This document shows, one piece after another, positions 1 through 8,127 of a stretch of 33,123 nucleotides of DNA. The translations under genes and the position numbers were made by a program. A model generated the notes under the pieces. That model saw nothing but the letters and a program-made list of their open reading frames with translations, made no database searches and had not been told where the DNA came from. Positions within the stretch are counted from its first letter, which is position 1, and each line of letters begins with the position of its first letter. This stretch comes from Gammaproteobacteria bacterium (lineage in GTDB: Bacteria > Pseudomonadota > Gammaproteobacteria > Steroidobacterales > Steroidobacteraceae), in NCBI GenBank assembly GCA_023265875.1, contig JAHFSF010000006.1, positions 1 to 33,123 of the forward strand. The letters run 5' to 3'.

Positions 1-772
1 AGAATTCCCGATTCTGTCCGGATGGCGCTACGGGCCATACCATTCCCTCACCCATCGCCGAGCTCGCGAGGAGCTTCCACTCGTTGCTCTCGGCCGCGCG
101 ATAGAACAGGTTGTTATTACCCACGCGGTCCTCACCCGAAACGAAGACCACGCGATGCTCGAAGTCCGTCTGAAAAGTGCCATTGCGCACCGGAGAACCC
201 GCGACTTTCTTGAGCAAACCGCTTCTCACGTTCATGCGATACACGGCGTTGAACTCGCCCTCGATGCCATAACCGTAGGTCTGAATCAGCACTTCGGTCG
301 GATCCGCGGGCAGGATGTCGATGACCCTTGCCGCCGCGAAGACGGACTGGCGCTGCTCGACGCGGGTACCCGTCTGCATCTTGCCCGCCGCAGCCCCAAA
401 CAGCAGTTCTGCGGCTTTACCATCGGCATCGAGTCCGATGATCTCGCCCGTGGGTGCTTTGTAGGCAATGATTCCGGGAAAGCGCCGCGTCGGCGAAATC
501 AACAGACGTGAGTCACTGGCCCATTCGAAAGACCAGATGTCGATCCGGTCGCCGAAGTGCGACTGCGTGGACGGTTTCAGATCCTGCAATCGCAGCACCG
601 TGATCACTTCGTGCTCGGTCGTGTGGCGCGTGAACGCGAGATACGTACCGTTCGGAGAAATCTTCATAGACTCAAACTTCGCGAAATTCGTGAAGCTGGT
701 GACAGGCGGTGGCGCGGCAAGCACGAGAGTGGAAAAACCAAGTGCAAGGAAACCGGCGAGTCCGGCGCGCAT
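1..772 (-). CDS. Secreted beta-propeller / S9-peptidase-like protein, N-terminal part (partial)
   Basis: The reading frame is open from an ATG at 772 to the window edge, giving 257 codons with the C-terminus missing. The start is supported by a strong ribosome binding site (AAGGAGG, 6 nt upstream). The protein opens with a signal peptide (MRAGLAGFLALGFSTLVLA, followed by APPPV). The mature part then reads FESMKISPNGTYLAF, SFEWASDSRLLISP and TGEIIGLDADGKAAEL. Such 'SPNG..LAF' and 'W..DS..L' blades are typical of WD40-like/PD40 propellers ahead of the alpha/beta-hydrolase domain in secreted S9 prolyl-oligopeptidase-type proteins. The catalytic domain would lie outside the window, so peptidase activity is inference; a TolB-like propeller without hydrolase is the alternative. 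It follows FtcD on the same strand with a 95-bp gap in which I see no clear terminator. Confidence 0.72.
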   Translation of the reverse strand, partial: MRAGLAGFLALGFSTLVLAAPPPVTSFTNFAKFESMKISPNGTYLAFTRHTTEHEVITVLRLQDLKPSTQSHFGDRIDIWSFEWASDSRLLISPTRRFPGIIAYKAPTGEIIGLDADGKAAELLFGAAAGKMQTGTRVEQRQSVFAAARVIDILPADPTEVLIQTYGYGIEGEFNAVYRMNVRSGLLKKVAGSPVRNGTFQTDFEHRVVFVSGEDRVGNNNLFYRAAESNEWKLLASSAMGEGMVWPVAPSGQNREF

Positions 773-867
773 GGCATTCCTCCTTCTCATCGACACGGTC
801 GCATTCTGCTTCCGGTCCAGGCCGCGATCCCCCGGCTTGACCGCGAGGCAGGCCTAACCCTTGCTCT

Positions 868-2694
868 TCAGGATCCGCCCATCACCCGCTCGACCTCGCG
901 TTCGACGAGCCCGGCGATTTCCCGGCTTTCATCCACGAGGCGCGCAATCTCGGCGCGGGTGCGCTTGACGTAGTCGGCATCCTTGATCGACTTCAGGTTG
1001 ATGAGCGCGTTGTAGGCCGCACCCTTCACCCCGGCGTATGACACCAGCGCGCCGACGCCGGCGTCGGTGATCATGACGTCGTTGCCGCTGCGCGCGGCCG
1101 TCAGGCACAGTTCCAGCGCCGCGCGGCAATGGCGGGCGGTCTGCACCGGGATTTCGGTGGCCTGCTGGTAGCCCGATTGTAGGGCTGCGCTGCGCGCGGC
1201 CTTCTGGTCGGGCGTGTCCTTCGGCATGCCGAGCGCGTCCATGACGCCGCTGAAAGCCTGCGTATCCTCGTCCACCGCGGCGAGCAGCAGGTCCTTGATG
1301 TCCTGCGCCCGAACCGCGAGCGCGTCCAGTTCCCCGTAGCGGCCGGCGAACTCGGCCTTGCCGGCCGTCAGGTTCGCGACCATCGCGGCCAGCGCCGCTC
1401 CAATCGAGCCCGCCAGCGCGGCAATCGAACCGCCGCCCGGGGCCGGCGTGTCGCGCGAGACCTCGTCGACGAATTCAGCGACCGTCCTGCGGACCAGCTC
1501 ACCCGTTGCGTGTGGCATGCCGAGCACCTTCTTTTCCGCCTCAAATGGCGCGACGTCACGCAGGCCCATGGCCTGCACCGCGGTTTCAATCACGTCGCCG
1601 ACCGGCAACCCTGCGGACTTGCGCATGCGGCGCAGGTAGTAGCGCCCCGACTCCAGCATGGCGTCGAACGGCACCACGCCGACGATTTCAGAACCGGTGA
1701 CCGGAATGCCGCGCTGCGCGGCTTCTTCACGCGCGGCCTCCAGGACCGCGTGCGCCGGAGCCGCCTTGAAATCGGTCAGGTTGATGGAGATCTGCGCGCG
1801 GCGGTATTTGTCGACCACCCAGCCGACCGCCTTGACGTGCGGGAAGCGGCCATCGGCGTAGACCGGTTTCCCCTCGATTGCCCCCGCCCTGTAGCCGAGC
1901 GCCGCATAGCGTGCGGCGAGGTCCTTGCCGTGAGCGTCACGGTAATGTGCCGCGAGCGCGTCCCATGACTTCGCGACCTGGTCGCAGGCCCCGCACGGAA
2001 AACGGTCCGTGGTGAACACCACCGTTTTGCCCTTGTAGTAGAAGGGCGCGACATTGCCGCTGCGCTTGTGGCGGCCGCGCTCGCGCAAGTTGTAGGCGAT
2101 GTCGTCGGCGTAACGCTTGTCGGTAGTCGCAAGGTTGACGTTAAAGGCGATCAGGAACTCGCGCGCGCCGATGATGTAGGCGCCGGTACGTGGGTTGTGC
2201 ATCGCCGGCCCGAAATCGGGCCGCCAGGCCGGGTCCGCCAATTTCTTTTCCAGCCCCTCGTATTCGCCGGCGCGCACCGCCGCGAGGTTCCTCCGCGCGG
2301 GGCTCGATGCGGCGTGCTCATAGAGATACACCGGAATGCCGAGCGCGCCGATGCGGCGGCCGCATTCCCTGGCCAGCGCGACGCAGTCCGCCATCGTGAC
2401 GCCGGCGACCGGGACGAAAGGGCAAACGTCCATCGCGCCCAGGCGCGCGTGGCTGCCGTGATGCTTCGCCATGTCGATGGTTTCCGCCGCCCGCTTCCCC
2501 GCGCGGCACGCGGCCTCCAGCACCGGATCCGGCGCGCCGACGAAGGTGATCACCGTGCGGTTCGTGTCTTCACCCGGATCGACGTCGAGCAGCGTCACGC
2601 CGTGCACTGCTTCGATTTCCGCCGCCATGCCGCGGATTACGGCGGCATCGCGCCCTTCGGAGAAATTGGGAACGCATTCCACGAGCTTGTTCAT
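868..2694 (-). CDS. ftcD: Bifunctional glutamate formimidoyltransferase / formimidotetrahydrofolate cyclodeaminase
   Basis: This 608-aa cytosolic enzyme would transfer the formimino group from formiminoglutamate (histidine breakdown) to tetrahydrofolate and then deaminate it to methenyl-THF. The formiminotransferase part begins LVECVPNFSEGRD and has the catalytic-His segment GSHARLGAMDVCPFVPV (His82). Its second subdomain includes KAVGWVVDKYRRAQISINLTDF. The cyclodeaminase domain covers roughly residues 400-608, with TPAPGGGSIAALAGSIGAAL near 416-435. The ATG at 2694 is preferred because the family motif begins there and an upstream leader ORF ends on it with ATGA overlap; an in-frame start at 2727 would add 11 residues. 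The family is usually about 540-560 aa. The extra length is an insertion at residues about 211-283 containing a C2H2-like pattern. No other histidine-utilisation gene is in the window. Confidence 0.93.
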   Translation of the reverse strand: MNKLVECVPNFSEGRDAAVIRGMAAEIEAVHGVTLLDVDPGEDTNRTVITFVGAPDPVLEAACRAGKRAAETIDMAKHHGSHARLGAMDVCPFVPVAGVTMADCVALARECGRRIGALGIPVYLYEHAASSPARRNLAAVRAGEYEGLEKKLADPAWRPDFGPAMHNPRTGAYIIGAREFLIAFNVNLATTDKRYADDIAYNLRERGRHKRSGNVAPFYYKGKTVVFTTDRFPCGACDQVAKSWDALAAHYRDAHGKDLAARYAALGYRAGAIEGKPVYADGRFPHVKAVGWVVDKYRRAQISINLTDFKAAPAHAVLEAAREEAAQRGIPVTGSEIVGVVPFDAMLESGRYYLRRMRKSAGLPVGDVIETAVQAMGLRDVAPFEAEKKVLGMPHATGELVRRTVAEFVDEVSRDTPAPGGGSIAALAGSIGAALAAMVANLTAGKAEFAGRYGELDALAVRAQDIKDLLLAAVDEDTQAFSGVMDALGMPKDTPDQKAARSAALQSGYQQATEIPVQTARHCRAALELCLTAARSGNDVMITDAGVGALVSYAGVKGAAYNALINLKSIKDADYVKRTRAEIARLVDESREIAGLVEREVERVMGGS

Positions 2695-2768
2695 CTCCGG
2701 CCCCGTGCGGATCGTGTTACCGACCATAATAATGAGAGTGGGTCTGGAGACGGGGCCTTGGCCTTCAT
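2691..2768 (-). CDS. Possible 25-aa leader peptide translationally coupled to ftcD
   Basis: A short frame starts at ATG 2768 behind a good ribosome binding site (CCAGGAGAAGGC then ATG). It encodes MKAKAPSPDPLSLLWSVTRS plus ARGRR. Its TGA overlaps the proposed ftcD ATG (sequence ATGA at 2694-2691). This arrangement would couple ftcD translation to the leader, which explains why ftcD itself has only a poorly placed GGAG directly against its ATG. No homology is recognised and no His-rich attenuator codon run is present. Whether the peptide has any function of its own is unknown. Confidence 0.4.
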   Translation of the reverse strand: MKAKAPSPDPLSLLWSVTRSARGRR

Positions 2769-2803
2769 GCCTTCTCCTGGCGCGGTCAGGAAACCAGTCA
2801 ACG

Positions 2804-2814
2804 GTTCATTGAAC
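2804..2814. promoter_or_regulatory. 11-bp palindrome GTTCATTGAAC abutting the larger palindrome
   Basis: GTTCA-T-TGAAC is a perfect dyad around one central base, and its last C is shared with the left arm of the 26-bp palindrome. It lies upstream of the ftcD leader in the divergent gap and could be a second operator half or accessory site. Evidence is symmetry and location only. Confidence 0.3.
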
Positions 2815-2839
2815 TGCGGCATCTACGTATATGCCGCAG
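2814..2839. promoter_or_regulatory. Near-perfect 26-bp palindrome, candidate operator
   Basis: The arms CTGCGGCAT (2814-2822) and ATGCCGCAG (2831-2839) are exact reverse complements. The 8-bp spacer is C-TACGTA-T, itself centred on the palindrome TACGTA, so 24 of 26 positions are symmetric. It sits between divergent ftcD and the first decahaem cytochrome gene, about 50 bp upstream of the ftcD leader ATG and about 75 bp upstream of the FNR-type box. No T-run follows on either strand, so a dimeric regulator site is more likely than a terminator. The cognate regulator is unknown. Confidence 0.5.
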
Positions 2840-2900
2840 CCGTAACTCGTGTTAGCCAGCAAGTTACCATTTGAAATCGCCAAGCTTTTGATCGAAGCAC

Positions 2901-2942
2901 ATGATTTGGATCAATTACGACTTTTTTCACCGCGGATAACCT
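2901..2942 (+). promoter_or_regulatory. FNR/Anr-type box and -10 region of the decahaem cytochrome promoter
   Basis: ATGAT-TTGG-ATCAA at 2901-2914 matches the FNR/Anr consensus TTGAT-N4-ATCAA at 9 of 10 positions. Downstream, GATAAC (2935-2940) or TAACCT (2937-2942) serves as a -10 element, placing the box at about -40 to -41.5 from the predicted start near 2947-2949, as in class II FNR/CRP promoters. A similar geometry recurs at 12698 and 17789. Oxygen-limited induction of the cytochrome gene is the inference. Related CRP-family regulators such as Dnr use a similar site. Confidence 0.65.
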
Positions 2943-2994
2943 AAGGCGCGACGGGTGGTGCCGCCCTTTATCGTGTGCGCTGAGGATAGCGAAA

Positions 2995-5661
2995 ATGAAC
3001 ATCAACCTTGGCCGATTCGGCTTTCTGGCCGTGATGGTCGCCAGCCTGGCAGCTTGCGGCGGTAGTGGCAGCAATCCTGTACCGCCCCCACCGCCGCCGC
3101 CACCCGGGGCAACCCTTGCTGAAACCATCGCTGCGGCAGCGGCGGACCCCGCCAACGACTCAGCGGTCAACCCGGCTGCGGCCTTTACGGTCCTGCAAGA
3201 GGCCGACAAGCCGGTCGTCACGGTGGCGAGCCCGCCCAAGGTGAACTTCACGGTGTTTTCCGACGGCAAGGTGGTGAAGGGCCTCACGACGACCTCCAAT
3301 GTGAGGTTTGTCCTCGCCAAGCTGGATCCGGGCACCGACGGCGATCCCGACCAGTGGGTGAGTTATGTCTATACGACCGAGACGGCCACCGCTGGCGTGG
3401 GTCCGGGCGGCAATCCGGTGCTGGCATCGGCCTTGCAGCCGACCAGCGACCCGAGAAGCGAGCCTCAACTGGTCTATAACTCCGATGGTTACTACACCTA
3501 CACGTTCAGCACCGACATCACCGACCCGACCAAGACCCAGGGCGTCATTTATGAGCCCGGCAAGACCCATCGCATCGGCATCCAGCTGAGCTATTTGAAC
3601 GCCGCTGGCGAGACGGTTCGCGTCAATCCCACTTTCGACTTCACTCTCGACGCCAGCGGCAATTCGGTGGCCGTCACCGACGCCACCAAGTCGCACAAGG
3701 TGGTCGATGTGTCCACCTGCAACGAGTGCCACAACAAGCTCGCGCTGCACGGTGGTGGGCGGGTTGACACGCAGTATTGCGCGCTATGCCACAACTCCGG
3801 CAATACCGATGCCAACAGCGGCAACGTGCTCGACCTGCGGACCATGGTCCACAAGATCCATGCCGGAGGGTTCCTGCACGAGGAAGGCGACGACTACGTC
3901 ATCTGGGGCTTCCAGAACAGCGAGCATAGCTACACCGACGTCGGCTTCCCGGCCAACGTGCGCGACTGCGCCAAGTGCCACGACGGCAGCAAGAAGGATG
4001 CACAGGGCAACCAGCTGGCCGCGCAGGGCGATAACTGGAAGAAGGTGCCCAGCAAGCAGGCGTGCCTGTCTTGCCACGAATCGGGCGCGACGAGCGACTG
4101 GTACAACATCCACATCACGACCCTGGGTCTCGGCACATCGGTGGACAACGTCACCAACGCTTTTTGTGCGAGCTGCCACGGCGCCGGGGAACAGTGGAGT
4201 CCCGACCGGGTGCACTGGCTCCAGGAGCTGGAGAACACGGCGCTTTATCAGCACAAGATCGAGAGCGTCACGCTGACCACGAAGCCCACGGCGACGACCC
4301 CTGGTGAATTGACGGTCAAGTACTCGCTCATCAACCCCGCCACGAGCGCCATCTATGACTTGAGGCAAGGCTGCGGCGCGGCTGGCACGGCGCTGGATGA
4401 CGCTGGAACTGCGATACCGAAGTGCTACACGAACTACCGGTGGTTTACGGCACCGCTGAGCCCCACGAACCAGCCTCAGGACAAGTTCGGCACGATCGGC
4501 GCCACCCTGGCCGTGGACGATTTCCCGACCCCTTCCGACCAGACCGAGGATGACACGAACTCTACTGTGTCCAAAGCGGCATATCTGGGCGTGGACGACG
4601 GTGCGCATCATTACTCTTTCAAGATACCTGTGCCCAAAGGCTCGCACAGCAACGCCAGGATCGTGATGCTGGGTTCGGTCGCAGAGCAGAGAATCGATCC
4701 CATTTCGCGTCTGGCCGTCGGGGCAGTGCCGCCCACGACGCACGAGGATCTGGCCTACGTGCCGGTGAAGAATGCGATCTACGAGATCAACCTCGACACC
4801 GCGCCCGTCGGCACCGCCGCGCCGCCTTCGAACATCGCGCGGCGCCAGATCGTCTCCAACGTCAAGTGCAACGCGTGTCACGTGTATCTCGGAATTCCGA
4901 TGGACCCGGTGATCGGGGCGACCGCATTCCACTCGGGCGTGCGCAACAACTCGGAGAACTGCGAGATCTGCCATAACTGGCAGCGGGCGGCCAGCTATAC
5001 CGTCATGGCGGATGGCAGCGACTTCAACGAGTCCTACGATGTGACGCGCATGGTCCATGGCATCCACGGCGGCGAGAAGCGGACCTATCCCTTCGTGCAC
5101 GGCAACGACCTGCAGGGAGAGTTCGCAAAAGATGGCACGCGCATCGTCCCGAATGACGGCGCGCCGCTGCAGAGCCAGTCCGGGACAGCCGCAGAGGTCG
5201 TCAACTTCACCGCTGAGGTGGCCTTCCCCGGCAGGCTGGCGGATTGCAACACCTGCCACGTGAACGAGGCCTGGAAGCAGAACAGGGGTGTATTTGGCTC
5301 CTCAATTGTGGGCACCAGCGGGGGCGTCCTGAATGGCAAATACACCAATCCCGGCATCGTTCGCTTCATGGCTTCGGGTGCTTGCGTCGGCCCGAGCGGC
5401 CCCATTACCGACCCACCGACGGCTATTAGCTGTGCATCGATCGATACGTCGAAGCTTCCGGTAATCTCGCCCAAGGCGGCGGTATGCACGGCCTGCCACG
5501 ATGCCAAGGGCGTGCAGGACCACGCAATCAACGTGGGTGGCGCTAGCTTCGGCAACAAGAACCAGGGCGATGTCCTGGCGAGCAGGGTATTCGAGGTCTG
5601 CGATGGTTGCCACGAACCGGGTGGCTTCGCCGGCATCGATATCAAGCACGGCCTGAACTGA
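2995..5661 (+). CDS. OmcA/MtrC-family decahaem c-type cytochrome, outer-membrane lipoprotein
   Basis: This is an 888-aa surface electron-transfer protein. The N-terminus is a lipoprotein signal (FLAVMVASLAAC, lipidated Cys21), followed by a Gly/Ser and poly-Pro linker at about residues 22-38. Exactly ten CXXCH motifs are visible: CNECH (242), CALCH (262), CAKCH, CLSCH, CASCH, then after a beta-rich gap CNACH, CEICH, CNTCH, CTACH and CDGCH. The 5 + 5 arrangement around beta domains is the OmcA/MtrC fold, in which the haem chain carries electrons from the MtrAB conduit to metal oxides, electrodes or shuttles. The start is supported by GAGGAT 8 nt upstream and by the signal sequence. An FNR-type promoter precedes it and a strong terminator follows, so it is probably a single-gene unit. 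The physiological acceptor cannot be read from sequence. Confidence 0.93.
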   Translation: MNINLGRFGFLAVMVASLAACGGSGSNPVPPPPPPPPGATLAETIAAAAADPANDSAVNPAAAFTVLQEADKPVVTVASPPKVNFTVFSDGKVVKGLTTTSNVRFVLAKLDPGTDGDPDQWVSYVYTTETATAGVGPGGNPVLASALQPTSDPRSEPQLVYNSDGYYTYTFSTDITDPTKTQGVIYEPGKTHRIGIQLSYLNAAGETVRVNPTFDFTLDASGNSVAVTDATKSHKVVDVSTCNECHNKLALHGGGRVDTQYCALCHNSGNTDANSGNVLDLRTMVHKIHAGGFLHEEGDDYVIWGFQNSEHSYTDVGFPANVRDCAKCHDGSKKDAQGNQLAAQGDNWKKVPSKQACLSCHESGATSDWYNIHITTLGLGTSVDNVTNAFCASCHGAGEQWSPDRVHWLQELENTALYQHKIESVTLTTKPTATTPGELTVKYSLINPATSAIYDLRQGCGAAGTALDDAGTAIPKCYTNYRWFTAPLSPTNQPQDKFGTIGATLAVDDFPTPSDQTEDDTNSTVSKAAYLGVDDGAHHYSFKIPVPKGSHSNARIVMLGSVAEQRIDPISRLAVGAVPPTTHEDLAYVPVKNAIYEINLDTAPVGTAAPPSNIARRQIVSNVKCNACHVYLGIPMDPVIGATAFHSGVRNNSENCEICHNWQRAASYTVMADGSDFNESYDVTRMVHGIHGGEKRTYPFVHGNDLQGEFAKDGTRIVPNDGAPLQSQSGTAAEVVNFTAEVAFPGRLADCNTCHVNEAWKQNRGVFGSSIVGTSGGVLNGKYTNPGIVRFMASGACVGPSGPITDPPTAISCASIDTSKLPVISPKAAVCTACHDAKGVQDHAINVGGASFGNKNQGDVLASRVFEVCDGCHEPGGFAGIDIKHGLN

Positions 5662-5685
5662 ACGGCCAGCGCAGCGAACTGAACA

Positions 5686-5716
5686 GGGAGAGCCGGCGAT
5701 GGCTCTCCCTTTTTAT
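5686..5716 (+). terminator. Rho-independent terminator after the first decahaem gene
   Basis: The stem GGGAGAGCC (5686-5694) pairs perfectly with GGCTCTCCC (5701-5709) around a 6-nt loop GGCGAT and is followed by TTTTTAT. It lies 25 bp after the stop codon, so transcription from the upstream promoter should largely end before the second decahaem gene. Confidence 0.9.
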
Positions 5717-5842
5717 ACAGGCCGCGGTCCATGCTGCACTCGACAGTCAATTCGCGCCGGAGGTATTCTGCAGAGACGCCGGGGAAGGACAGCGAATGCG
5801 CTTGAACAAGATAACAATGGCGCGCCACCAGCCCAGGCAGTC

Positions 5843-8113
5843 ATGAGCAAGTATCGAAGCCGGGACCGATGGATCAACGTGGTGGCGGCGTGCTTGCTGG
5901 CACTGGCCGCGGGCGGCTGCGGCAGTGGCTCCGGTGGCGGCGCGGGTCCCGTGGGGCTACCCCAGGTGCCGCCCGGAGGTCCGGCGGCGCTCACCGCCGC
6001 GACGGCCCTGACCATCAGCATTGCCGCAGTGACCGTCGACGCCAGGCCAGTCGTGAACTTCGCGGTCGTCAATCAGGCCGGTGTCGGCATGGCCGGCCTG
6101 GCTGCCACCGACCTCGGATTCAATATCGCCAAGCTGGAGCCGGGATTGAATGGCGAGCCGACCAACTGGCAGAACTATATCAACCAGGCGACGGCTGGGG
6201 CCGTACAGGGCAGCCAGGAACGAGCAGCCGCTGGCTATCCCTTCGGTACCCTGGTCGACCACCAGGATGGAACCTATACCTATACCTTTGCTACCGATAT
6301 CAAGGACCCGGCGGCGAACCTCTGCCCGGCGCCATGCGTGGATGCCGCAGGCAAGGCGCTGCACGTCAGCTATCAGCCAGACGTGACGCACCGCGTGACG
6401 ATCCAGCAGGTCAACGACGCGTATCCGAAGTCCACGGGCGTGTTTGATTTCGTGCCGTCCGGCGCCGCCGGCATCCGGCGCGAAATCGTGCTGACGTCCA
6501 CCTGCAACCAGTGCCACCACGAACTTTCGGCGCACGCAACGCGGGTCGACACCCGCTTGTGCGTGACTTGCCACAACCCGGGTTCCTGGGTTGGCGGGAG
6601 TCCCGGCACGACAGTGGATTTCAAGGTGATGATCCATCGGATCCACTACAACAACGCCGGCAGCGCCCTGCCGAGCGTTCTCGCGGGCTTCCCGTACACG
6701 ATCGGCGATGCCGATTTCTCGGAAGTCGTGTTTACGCAGGATGTTCGCAACTGCGCGAGGTGCCACGACGGTTCGCTCAGCGCGCAGGGCGACCACTGGA
6801 AGGCCCAGCCCGGCATGGAAGCCTGCGGCTCGTGCCACGACGATGTTTATTTCGGCGCCCAGCCCGATCCGGCGAGGCCGTATCAGACGGTCGCGCACCC
6901 GGGCGGCGTCGTGACCGATAACAGCACCTGCCTGCTGTGCCATGGACCCGGGCGAGTCGCGGATGTCACGGTTGCGCATGACTTGCCGGCGCAGCTCAAG
7001 GCGGCGGCGGCCAGGTTCAAGTTCAACATACTCAGCGCCGCACCGACCGCGCCGGGTGGTTTCCCCGTCATCACCTTCTCGGTCACCGATCCGACCGATG
7101 GAGACAGGCCTTACGACATCACGACCGACGCGGCGTTCACGGCCGGTGGCGCCAGTACGCTGAATGTCCGGCTTGGCTGGACCAGGTCGGGCATCGCGGA
7201 TATCGGCAACGACGGCAGCAGCCAGAATTTTGGCCAGCCCGTCAGCATGAATGCCTTGACCACCGCGGTGCCGGGAAGCACGGTGGGTACCTACACCGTC
7301 ACCGCCACGGTCGCGATCCCGGTCACCCAGACCGGTACGCTGCGGGTCATGGTGGACGGGCATCCCGCCGGCGATGTCACGACTCCCGGGACATTCAGCG
7401 ATCGGCTGGCTGTCAAGAGTGCCTTCAGGGACTTTGCGATCACCGGCACGGCAGTGGCGCGTCGGCTGGTCGTCGACATCGCCAAGTGCAACGTGTGCCA
7501 TGACGTGCTGAGCCTGCATGGACGAAACCGTACCGACGAGCCCGGCGTGTGCGCGGTCTGCCACAACCCGAACGCGACCGACGCGGGCCGGCGCCCGGCT
7601 ACGGCGGGTGTGCTGACGGGTGGCATCGATGGCAAGCTCGAAGAGGCGGTCGATTTCAAGAGCATGATCCACGGCATTCACGCCGGCCAGGCGAGCAATG
7701 GCGGGTTCCGCGAGAAAGGACTGGTGATCTACGGCTTTGGCGGCAGCGTGAACGACTTCAGCAAGGTCGTCTTTCCGGGAAAACTGGGCAACTGCACTGC
7801 CTGCCATACCGACACCTCGTACGAGCTGACTGGTGCCTGGGAGTCTCCGACCGCCAACGGGATACTCGCAACCACGACCACGACCGCAGTCTCCGCGAGC
7901 GATGCGGCTGACAACCTGAGGACCACGCCGACCGCGGCAGTGTGTTCATCGTGCCACGACAAGGTGGGTCCGCAGGTTCACATGACGGAAGTCGGCGATG
8001 GACAGTTCGCGGTGACGCAGGCGGCCATCAACGTTGGCGCGCCTGAAATCTGCGGCATTTGCCATGGACCGGGCGGGCCGGTGGATGTCAAGGCCGTCCA
8101 CCACGTGAAGTAG
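5843..8113 (+). CDS. Second OmcA/MtrC-family decahaem c-type cytochrome lipoprotein
   Basis: A 756-aa protein beginning MSKYRSRDRWINVVAACLLA; the lipobox LAAGGC gives a lipidated Cys followed by a Gly/Ser linker. Ten CXXCH motifs are present: CNQCH, CVTCH, CARCH, CGSCH, CLLCH, then CNVCH, CAVCH, CTACH, CSSCH and CGICH, in the same 5 + 5 layout as its neighbour. The reading frame extends upstream to 5699, but that stretch overlaps the terminator and lacks a signal sequence, so ATG 5843 is chosen even though its ribosome binding site (CAGGC) is weak. It is shorter than and divergent from the first copy. The mtrA gene follows after 14 bp, so this paralogue is probably the surface partner co-expressed with the MtrAB conduit, while the upstream copy is controlled separately. 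Confidence 0.92.
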   Translation: MSKYRSRDRWINVVAACLLALAAGGCGSGSGGGAGPVGLPQVPPGGPAALTAATALTISIAAVTVDARPVVNFAVVNQAGVGMAGLAATDLGFNIAKLEPGLNGEPTNWQNYINQATAGAVQGSQERAAAGYPFGTLVDHQDGTYTYTFATDIKDPAANLCPAPCVDAAGKALHVSYQPDVTHRVTIQQVNDAYPKSTGVFDFVPSGAAGIRREIVLTSTCNQCHHELSAHATRVDTRLCVTCHNPGSWVGGSPGTTVDFKVMIHRIHYNNAGSALPSVLAGFPYTIGDADFSEVVFTQDVRNCARCHDGSLSAQGDHWKAQPGMEACGSCHDDVYFGAQPDPARPYQTVAHPGGVVTDNSTCLLCHGPGRVADVTVAHDLPAQLKAAAARFKFNILSAAPTAPGGFPVITFSVTDPTDGDRPYDITTDAAFTAGGASTLNVRLGWTRSGIADIGNDGSSQNFGQPVSMNALTTAVPGSTVGTYTVTATVAIPVTQTGTLRVMVDGHPAGDVTTPGTFSDRLAVKSAFRDFAITGTAVARRLVVDIAKCNVCHDVLSLHGRNRTDEPGVCAVCHNPNATDAGRRPATAGVLTGGIDGKLEEAVDFKSMIHGIHAGQASNGGFREKGLVIYGFGGSVNDFSKVVFPGKLGNCTACHTDTSYELTGAWESPTANGILATTTTTAVSASDAADNLRTTPTAAVCSSCHDKVGPQVHMTEVGDGQFAVTQAAINVGAPEICGICHGPGGPVDVKAVHHVK

Positions 8114-8127
8114 ACGCGGCAGACGAC

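Noticed and set aside
3784-5259. Long minus-strand open frame (491 codons) opposite the first decahaem gene
   Set aside because: It is a shadow of a GC-rich gene whose ten CXXCH motifs and signal sequence are on the plus strand; the antisense product has no recognisable domain or ribosome binding site.
5802-5815. TTGAA-CAAG-ATAAC as a fourth FNR-type box before the second decahaem gene
   Set aside because: Only 7 of 10 matches, and the -10 would fall next to the start codon at 5843, unlike the other three boxes.
5957-7807. 616-codon minus-strand open frame opposite the second decahaem gene
   Set aside because: Antisense shadow with His/Arg/Asp-rich low-complexity composition and no family motif.
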